The translations under genes and the position numbers were made by a program. Shown piece after piece: positions 21,889-26,961 of a DNA stretch of 26,961 nt. The first letter of the stretch is position 1. Each line of letters begins with the position of its first letter. This DNA comes from an uncultured Marmoricola sp. (GTDB lineage: Bacteria; Actinomycetota; Actinomycetes; Propionibacteriales; Nocardioidaceae): positions 1 through 26,961 of the forward strand of contig NZ_CALTZE010000042.1 in the NCBI RefSeq assembly GCF_943913695.1, written 5' to 3'. The notes below the pieces were generated by a model. The model was not told where the DNA came from, ran no database searches, and saw nothing but the letters and a program-made list of their open reading frames with translations.

Positions 21889-24381
21889 ATGCCTGCCTTC
21901 GACGAGCTGCCCGACGGCGCCGACCCCGACGCGGTGTACGCCGCCGTGGAGCGGTGGGCGAGCGGCCTCGGCCTGAGCCTCTACCCCGCGCAGGAGGAGG
22001 CGCTGCTCGAGCTGGTGACGGGCAGCAACGCGATCCTCGCGACGCCCACCGGCACCGGCAAGAGCCTGGTCGCCGTCGGCGCCCACCTGGCCGCGCTCGC
22101 CCAGGGGCGGCGTACCTACTACACCGCGCCCATCAAGGCGCTGGTGAGCGAGAAGTTCTTCGCGCTCGCCGACGTCTTCGGCGCCGACCGGGTCGGCATG
22201 CTCACCGGCGACGCCGCCATCAACCGCGACGCCCCGATCATCTGCTGCACCGCCGAGGTGCTGGCCAACCAGGCGCTGCGCGAGGGGGCGGCGGCCGACG
22301 TCGGCCAGGTCGTGATGGACGAGTTCCACTACTACTCCGAGCCCGACCGCGGCTGGGCCTGGCAGGTGCCGCTGCTGGAGCTGCCGCACGCGCAGTTCCT
22401 GCTGATGTCGGCGACGCTCGGCGACGTCTCGTTCTTCGTCGACGACCTCACCCGCCGTACCGGCCGCGCGACGGCGTACGTCGGAGGCGCGGAGCGCCCG
22501 GTGCCCCTGACCCACGAGTGGGCGCTGACGCCGCTGCACGAGACGCTCGAGGAGATCCTCACCACCCACCAGGCGCCGGCCTACGTCGTGCACTTCACCC
22601 AGGCGGCCGCCCTGGAGCGGGCGCAGGCGCTGACGAGCATCAACGTCTGCACCCGCGAGGAGAAGGACTGGATCGCCGAGGTCGTCGGCGGCTTCCGCTT
22701 CAGCGCCGGCTTCGGCAAGACGCTGTCACGGCTGCTGCGCATGGGCATCGGCGTGCACCACGCGGGGATGCTGCCGAAGTATCGCCGCCTCGTCGAGCAG
22801 CTCGCCCAGCTCGGCCTGCTCAAGGTCATCTGCGGCACCGACACGCTCGGCGTCGGCATCAACGTGCCGATCCGCACGGTCGTCTTCACCGGCCTGACGA
22901 AGTACGACGGCCGCCGCCAGCGCGTGCTGCGCGCCCGGGAGTTCCACCAGATCGCCGGCCGGGCCGGACGGGCCGGCTTCGACACCGCCGGCACGGTCGT
23001 GGTGCAGGCGCCCGAGCACGTCATCGAGAACGCCAAGGCGATCGCCAAGGCCGGCGACGACCCCAAGAAGCTGCGCAAGGTGCAGCGCAAGAAGCCGCCC
23101 GAGGGTCAGGTCTCGTGGACCGAGGAGACCTTCACGCGGCTCGTGGCCGCCGAGCCGGAGCCGCTGGTGAGCCGGATGCGGGTCACGCACGCGATGCTGC
23201 TGCACCTGATCGCGCGGCCGGGCGACCCCGTGGTGGCGGCGCGGCGGCTGCTGCGCGACAACCACGAGGACGAGCGCACGCAGCGCAGGCTGATGCGCCA
23301 GGCCGCCGCCCAGCACCGCGCGCTGCTCGCCGCCGGCGTGGTGCAGCTGGTGCCGCGCGAGCCCGACGGGAGGCGGGTGCGGCTCGCGCCGGGGCTGCAG
23401 CTCGACTTCGCGCTCAACCAGCCGCTGTCGGCGTACGCGCTCGACGTGCTGGACACCCTCGACCCGGAGGCGCCGACGTACACCCTCGACATCGTCTCGG
23501 TCATCGAGGCGACCCTCGACGACCCGCGCCCGCTGCTCGGCGCGCAGGAGCACCTCGCGCGCGGCGAGGCGATCGGCGCGATGAAGGCCGAGGGCATCGA
23601 CTACGACGAGCGCATGGAGCTGCTCGAGGAGGTCACGCACCCGCAGCCGCTGCGTGAGCTGCTGGAGCACACCTTCGAGATCTACCGGCGCAGCCACCCA
23701 TGGGTCTCCGAGGAGGCGCTGTCGCCGAAGTCGGTGGTGCGCGACATGTATGAGCGGGCGATGAGCTTCACCGAGTACGTCGCCCTCTACGGCCTGGCGC
23801 GCTCGGAGGGCCTGGTGCTCCGCTACCTCGGTGACGCTTACCGCGCGCTGCGTCACACGGTGCCGGAGCGGGTGCGCACCCAGGAGCTCGAGGACGTCGT
23901 GGAGTGGCTCGGCGCACTGGTGCGCCAGACCGACTCGAGCCTGCTCGACGAGTGGGAGCAGCTCAACGACCCCGACCGCGCCGCGGCGGAGGTCGCGCCC
24001 GACGTGCTGCCGCCGACCCCGGAGCGGATCACCGCCAACGAGCGGGCCTTCATGGTGATGGTGCGCAACGCGCTGTGGCGGCGGGTCGAGCTCGTGGCGC
24101 GGCGCCGCCTGGCCGACCTGCAGGAGCTCGACCCCGGCGTCGACTGGGAGAGCGGCCTGGTCGGCTACTTCGACGAGCACGCGTGGGTCGGCACCGACGG
24201 CGACGCCCGCTCGCCGCGCATGCTGCTCGTGGAGAGGGCTCCGCAGGCGTGGGAGGTGCAGCAGATCCTCGCCGACCCCGAGGACTTCCACGACTGGCGC
24301 ATCACCGCGACCGTCGACCTCGCCGCCAGCGACGACGAGGGCGAGCTGGTGCTCGACGTGACCGGGCTGGTGCGGCTGTGA
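21889..24381 (+). CDS. DUF3516 domain-containing Ski2-like RNA/DNA helicase
   Basis: 830 residues. The SF2 helicase core has Q-motif-like SLYPAQEEAL (30-39), Walker A ATPTGTGKS (51-59), APIKALVSEK (80-89), DEFH (144-147), MSATLGD, VHHAGMLPKYRRLVEQL, TDTLGVGINVPIRTVVFT and motif VI HQIAGRAGRAGFD. A long C-terminal DUF3516 region follows (RRSHPWVSEEALSPKSVVRDM, VEWLGALVRQTDSSLLDEWEQLND, EELVGYF-like segments). Members are common in actinobacteria and related to Ski2/Mtr4/HelY-type helicases, probably acting in RNA processing or decay; the substrate is not established. The ATG at 21889 is chosen because the family starts just before YPAQ; no good ribosome binding site is seen. Its stop overlaps the next gene's GTG by 4 bp. 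Confidence 0.92.
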   Translation: MPAFDELPDGADPDAVYAAVERWASGLGLSLYPAQEEALLELVTGSNAILATPTGTGKSLVAVGAHLAALAQGRRTYYTAPIKALVSEKFFALADVFGADRVGMLTGDAAINRDAPIICCTAEVLANQALREGAAADVGQVVMDEFHYYSEPDRGWAWQVPLLELPHAQFLLMSATLGDVSFFVDDLTRRTGRATAYVGGAERPVPLTHEWALTPLHETLEEILTTHQAPAYVVHFTQAAALERAQALTSINVCTREEKDWIAEVVGGFRFSAGFGKTLSRLLRMGIGVHHAGMLPKYRRLVEQLAQLGLLKVICGTDTLGVGINVPIRTVVFTGLTKYDGRRQRVLRAREFHQIAGRAGRAGFDTAGTVVVQAPEHVIENAKAIAKAGDDPKKLRKVQRKKPPEGQVSWTEETFTRLVAAEPEPLVSRMRVTHAMLLHLIARPGDPVVAARRLLRDNHEDERTQRRLMRQAAAQHRALLAAGVVQLVPREPDGRRVRLAPGLQLDFALNQPLSAYALDVLDTLDPEAPTYTLDIVSVIEATLDDPRPLLGAQEHLARGEAIGAMKAEGIDYDERMELLEEVTHPQPLRELLEHTFEIYRRSHPWVSEEALSPKSVVRDMYERAMSFTEYVALYGLARSEGLVLRYLGDAYRALRHTVPERVRTQELEDVVEWLGALVRQTDSSLLDEWEQLNDPDRAAAEVAPDVLPPTPERITANERAFMVMVRNALWRRVELVARRRLADLQELDPGVDWESGLVGYFDEHAWVGTDGDARSPRMLLVERAPQAWEVQQILADPEDFHDWRITATVDLAASDDEGELVLDVTGLVRL

Positions 24382-24884
24382 GCCACGTGCTGGTCACCGG
24401 GCCTCCGGCCTCGGGCAAGAGCACGCTGGCCGTGGAGCTGGCGGCCGAGCTGGGGCTGCCGCTGCTGGCGAAGGACACCCTCAAGCACGCGCTCGTGACC
24501 GCACTCGGAGCCGCCGACGTCGAGGAGTCCCGACGTCTCGGCCGTGCCGCCGTGGCGGCCCTGCTCGCCGTGGCCGCCGAGGCGCGGAGCAGCGTGCTCG
24601 ACAGTGTCTGGGTCGACCGCGAGACGGCAGTGCCCGCCCTGCGCTCGCTGGGCGTGCGCGCCGAGGTGCACTGCGTCGTACCCCTGGCGGAGCTGCGCCG
24701 ACGGTACGCCGCCCGCGCGGCGTCGCGCCCGGCCGGCGGCTTCGACCTGGAGCGCTCCGAGCAGGAGCTGTGGGCCGAGCACCTGCGCCGTCCGGTGGCC
24801 GGCGGGTGGCCGGTCGTGGAGGTCGACACGACCACCCCGGTCGACGTCGCCGCACTGGCCGCTCGGCTTCGTGGGCTCCCCTAG
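24378..24884 (+). CDS. P-loop kinase-like ATPase, AAA/zeta-type fold
   Basis: 168 residues from a GTG overlapping the helicase stop (GTGA). Walker A GPPASGKST (8-16, Lys14) opens the protein (VSHVLVTGPPASGKSTLAVE), followed by LAKDTLKHAL, a typical substrate-binding helix of small-molecule or nucleoside kinases. VLDSVWVDRETAVPAL precedes VHCVVPLAELRRRYAAR, a lid-like Arg-rich segment, and then AGGWPVVEVDTT. This pattern fits predicted kinases related to chloramphenicol phosphotransferase, zeta toxin or gluconate kinase. The substrate is unknown. Coupled translation suggests a link to the DUF3516 helicase. A strong palindrome begins at the base after the stop. Confidence 0.82.
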   Translation: MSHVLVTGPPASGKSTLAVELAAELGLPLLAKDTLKHALVTALGAADVEESRRLGRAAVAALLAVAAEARSSVLDSVWVDRETAVPALRSLGVRAEVHCVVPLAELRRRYAARAASRPAGGFDLERSEQELWAEHLRRPVAGGWPVVEVDTTTPVDVAALAARLRGLP

Positions 24885-24948
24885 CGCCCCCAGGACGTCA
24901 TCACTTCTGGTCGCTCGAGCGACCAGAAATGATGACGTCCCGGGGGCG
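24885..24948. terminator. 64-bp near-perfect palindrome between convergent genes
   Basis: The palindrome is centred between 24916 and 24917 (core CTGGTCGCTCGAGCGACCAG), with 32-bp arms and 30 of 32 positions paired. Mismatches are at 24892/24941 and 24904/24929. It starts immediately after the kinase stop TAG and ends 32 bp before the stop of the convergent anti-sigma gene. It should act as a bidirectional terminator in RNA. As DNA it could form a cruciform or be a dispersed palindromic element. Confidence 0.85.
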
Positions 24949-24980
24949 GGGGCACGGGCCGGCCGACGTGGCGGGATGCC

Positions 24981-25688
24981 CTAGTCGCCCGGTGGGAGCT
25001 CGCCCGTCAGCACCCGCTCGCCCGAGCTCGCCGGGTCGCCGTCGTCGCTCTCCCGGGTGACGGTCAGGGCGGGGAAGTCGCGCGGGCTCACGCCCGACCA
25101 GAGCACGAGGTCGTCGTCGGCCTCGTTGAAGGTGCCGACCGAGACCAGGGTGTCGTCGGGGGAGCGCAGCCACGCCTCGTAGAAGTCACCGTCGTCGCGG
25201 CGCGGCAGCCCGCTCACGTCCAGACGCACCCGCCAGCCGGACTCGAAGCGCGACAGCTCGGCACTGCCCCGCGCGTCAGGTGCGAGCTCGGTCCCCGACA
25301 GCGCGACCGTGAGGGTCTCGGTCGCGGAGTCCCGGGAGTCCAGCCCGACCCCCACCAGCACGCCCGCGACGAGTGCGACGGCCGCGGCCGCCAGCATCCA
25401 GGCAGCGCGCCCGCGACGTGACCGACTCGCCTCGCGAGCCTGGCGGGCCTGCCCGAGGTCATCGGTGCCGGGACTGGCCGACGCAGCCGACCCGCCCGAC
25501 CCAGCCGACCCGGCCGATGCGGCCGCGACGGCCGCGACGACCCGGTCCTCCAGGTCCGGAGCGGGTTCCTCCCACATCGCCTCGTCGGCGAGCATCGCCC
25601 GCACCTCGTCGAGCTCCGCGCGCTCCTGAGGGGTGAGCTCGGAGGGCTCGCCCGCCAGGTGGGCGGCCCGCTGCTCCTCGCTGCTCAC
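24981..25688 (-). CDS. Anti-sigma factor, RskA/anti-sigma-K type
   Basis: 235 residues from a GTG overlapping the sigma-factor stop by 4 bp (GTGA). A short N-terminal cytoplasmic sigma-binding part (AAHLAGEPSELTPQERAEL, about 8-26) without any Cys, hence no zinc site, is followed by an Ala/Ser/Gly linker (about 54-73). One membrane helix lies at about 95-116 (AAWMLAAAAVALVAGVLVGVGL). An extracytoplasmic anti-sigma-K C-terminal domain contains WRVRLDVSGLPRRDDGDFYEAWL and GTFNEADDDLVLWSGV. It should hold the ECF sigma factor inactive at the membrane until an envelope signal triggers release. The linker is encoded by a 9-bp tandem repeat. Confidence 0.9.
   Translation of the reverse strand: MSSEEQRAAHLAGEPSELTPQERAELDEVRAMLADEAMWEEPAPDLEDRVVAAVAAASAGSAGSGGSAASASPGTDDLGQARQAREASRSRRGRAAWMLAAAAVALVAGVLVGVGLDSRDSATETLTVALSGTELAPDARGSAELSRFESGWRVRLDVSGLPRRDDGDFYEAWLRSPDDTLVSVGTFNEADDDLVLWSGVSPRDFPALTVTRESDDGDPASSGERVLTGELPPGD
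25484..25537. repeat. 9-bp tandem repeat inside the anti-sigma gene
   Basis: Six consecutive 9-bp units (CAGCCGACC, CGCCCGACC, CAGCCGACC, CGGCCGATG, CGGCCGCGA, CGGCCGCGA) are in frame and encode the Ala/Ser/Gly-rich linker before the membrane helix. Changes in copy number would lengthen or shorten the linker without a frameshift. Confidence 0.7.
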
Positions 25689-26275
25689 GGTGGGGCCTCC
25701 GTCCTGAGCGCGGCCAACGACGCGGCCAGGCGCCGGTGCGCCCGGTGCGAGCGCGACTTCACGGTACCGACCGGCACCCCGAGCTCCTCGGCGATCTGCA
25801 CGTGGGTCTGTCCCACGAGGTGCTGGCGCCTGACCACCTCGCGCTCGTCGTCGGGCAGGGCGTCGACCGCGCGGCGTACCTCGACGGCGTCGGCCCGACG
25901 CTCGGCGACCTGCTCCGCGCTCGGGTCGGCGTCGCCGAGCCGCTCGAGCTCCGGACGCTCGCCGGCGACCGTCTGCACCCGGCGCCCCTCACGACGCAGT
26001 ACGTCGTAGGCCGTGCGGCGGGCGATCGTGGCCAGCCACGGAGCCAGGTCGCGCTCACCGTCGTAGCGCTCGGCCGCCGCCCACGCCTTGACGAAGGTCT
26101 CCTGCGTGACCTCCTCCGCGAGCTCGGGCGTGCTGACGAGCCGGCGGGCGACGGCGTACACCAGACGGCCGTACGTGCGGTAGACCTCCCGCACCGAGGC
26201 CTCGTCGCCGGCACGGAAGCCGGCGACCACGTCGCCACCGAGCACCCGGGCAACGTCCCACGTCGCGAGACGCAC
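25685..26275 (-). CDS. ECF-type RNA polymerase sigma factor (SigK-like pairing)
   Basis: 196 residues from a GTG at 26275. Sigma region 2 is visible at about 30-95 (VYRTYGRLVYAVARRLVSTPELAEEVTQETFVKAWAAAERY, then LAPWLATIARRTAYDVLRRE), a variable linker at 96-128, and region 4 at about 130-185 (EVRRAVDALPDDEREVVRRQHL, then THVQIAEELGVPVGTVKSRSHRAHRRL). There is no extra C-terminal domain. It directs RNA polymerase to a stress or envelope regulon. Stop/start overlap with the anti-sigma gene indicates coupled, stoichiometric synthesis. An internal GTG at about residue 11 is an alternative start. Confidence 0.93.
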   Translation of the reverse strand: MRLATWDVARVLGGDVVAGFRAGDEASVREVYRTYGRLVYAVARRLVSTPELAEEVTQETFVKAWAAAERYDGERDLAPWLATIARRTAYDVLRREGRRVQTVAGERPELERLGDADPSAEQVAERRADAVEVRRAVDALPDDEREVVRRQHLVGQTHVQIAEELGVPVGTVKSRSHRAHRRLAASLAALRTEAPP

Positions 26276-26329
26276 GTCTACACCAGAACCGGCGCGAACC
26301 GGATCGGCCGGCGCGGCGTACCGAGGGGC

Positions 26330-26961
26330 ATGACAACCACGAAGCGCACAGCGCACACCCTGCTCACCACGGCCCTGGCCCTCGCCACGGTCGGTCTCAC
26401 CACGGCCGGACTCGCGTCCGGTCCCGCGACGGCGGCCGCAGTGCCGACCAAGTGCAACGGCCTGACACCCGACATCGTGATGGCGGCCCCGGGCTTCCAG
26501 AACGGCACGGGCGGCGACGACATCATCCTCGGCACCAGCGGCGCCGACTTCATCTTCGGCCTCGGCGGCGACGACACCATCTGTGGCCTCGGCGGAGTCG
26601 ACACCATCGACGGCGGCAGCGATGCCGACACGATCTTCGGCAACGCCGACGCCGACTCGCTCGACGGTGGCTTCGGGGAGGACGTCCTGGAGGGCAACGG
26701 CGGCTCGGACTTCGTCTACGGCGGTCCCGACGGCGACACGCTGGAGGGTGGCGACGGTCGCGACGAGCTCGACGGCGGCAGCGGCAACGACACGCTGCAC
26801 GGCGGCCGCGACCACGACCAGCTCCGCGGGGGCGACGACGACGACGACCTGCACTGCGGCCACGGCCGCGCGGAGCGGGCCAACGGCGGCCCCCACGTCG
26901 CCGGTGACCGGCAGCTGCCCAACCACGGCTGCGAGCGCCCGCCCACGGGCATCGAGTTCCC
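26330..26961 (+). CDS. Secreted RTX-repeat calcium-binding protein (3' end outside window)
   Basis: 210 residues are visible, and the gene continues past the right edge. A signal peptide (about 1-37: basic MTTTKRTAHT, hydrophobic LLTTALALATVGLTTAGLAS, then ATAAA as likely cleavage site) is followed by RTX nonapeptides from about 57 to 175 (GGDDIILG, GLGGDDTICG, GGSDADTIFG, GGSGNDTLHGG). These bind calcium and form a beta-roll. Four Cys (42, 85, 176, 201) may form disulfides. The final part (RAERANGG...GCERPPTG) is a non-repeat cap. No toxin, protease or lipase domain is seen in the visible part. GAGGGG lies just before the ATG. It is divergent from the ECF sigma gene with 54 bp between, so it could be part of its regulon. 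Confidence 0.88.
   Translation, partial: MTTTKRTAHTLLTTALALATVGLTTAGLASGPATAAAVPTKCNGLTPDIVMAAPGFQNGTGGDDIILGTSGADFIFGLGGDDTICGLGGVDTIDGGSDADTIFGNADADSLDGGFGEDVLEGNGGSDFVYGGPDGDTLEGGDGRDELDGGSGNDTLHGGRDHDQLRGGDDDDDLHCGHGRAERANGGPHVAGDRQLPNHGCERPPTGIEF

Noticed and set aside
22726..24291. Minus-strand open frame of 521 codons opposite the DUF3516 helicase
   Set aside because: No domain is recognisable and the plus strand carries all helicase motifs.
26278..26926. Minus-strand extension of the sigma-factor frame upstream of 26275
   Set aside because: The upstream sequence is the antisense of RTX repeats (Val/Ala/Glu-rich), so the sigma start is placed at the GTG before RLATWDVARV.

Overview
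The window is very GC-rich, densely packed and strongly biased to G/C at third codon positions. Gene content and order point to an actinobacterium of the Nocardioides / Propionibacteriales type: glpX next to a DUF4245 gene, then xseB-xseA divergent from ispH; a DUF3516 helicase; and sigma/anti-sigma pairs. I infer this from family knowledge; no 16S or other marker is present.

Layout. (1) 1-6573 is an alpha-galactoside utilisation locus. On the minus strand lie a lipoprotein sugar-binding protein, two MalF/MalG-type permeases and a GH36 alpha-galactosidase that runs off the left edge. On the plus strand lie a LacI-family regulator and a MsmX/UgpC-type ATPase. Two matching GCTGAAAC-type palindromes, one between the divergent genes and one on the regulator's stop codon, look like the regulator's operators and would tie uptake, energising ATPase and hydrolysis into one regulon. 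(2) 6563-8477 holds two divergent alpha/beta hydrolases. (3) 8413-17276 is conserved housekeeping: PfkB sugar kinase, class II fructose-1,6-bisphosphatase (glpX), DUF4245, exonuclease VII (xseB, xseA), ispH, a YciO/Sua5 protein, a four-helix membrane protein, RmuC, exonuclease III and a DksA/TraR-like zinc-finger protein. Two tandem copies of a 114-bp palindromic repeat sit between exonuclease III and rmuC.

(4) 17281-21680 is an accessory insert with visibly more A/T-containing codons than its surroundings. It carries an AbiEi/AbiEii-like type IV toxin-antitoxin pair, whose first protein has a PD...ExK nuclease-like N-terminus, followed by a primase-helicase resembling the AEP-helicase component of the predicted TOTE conflict systems. 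The primase-helicase is broken by an apparent one-base deletion near 21177. This is the most defence-like and least ordinary part of the window. (5) 21889-24884 is a DUF3516 Ski2-like helicase translationally coupled to a small P-loop kinase, ended by a 64-bp near-perfect palindrome. (6) 24981-26961 is an ECF sigma factor with its anti-sigma factor, divergent from a secreted RTX-repeat calcium-binding protein cut by the right edge.

A recurring regulatory theme is leaderless transcription. Several genes (xthA, xseA, ispH, glpX, the lipase and the AbiEi-like gene) have a TANNNT hexamer ending 6-7 nt before the start codon and no ribosome binding site. No rRNA, tRNA, CRISPR array, transposase or integrase was seen.
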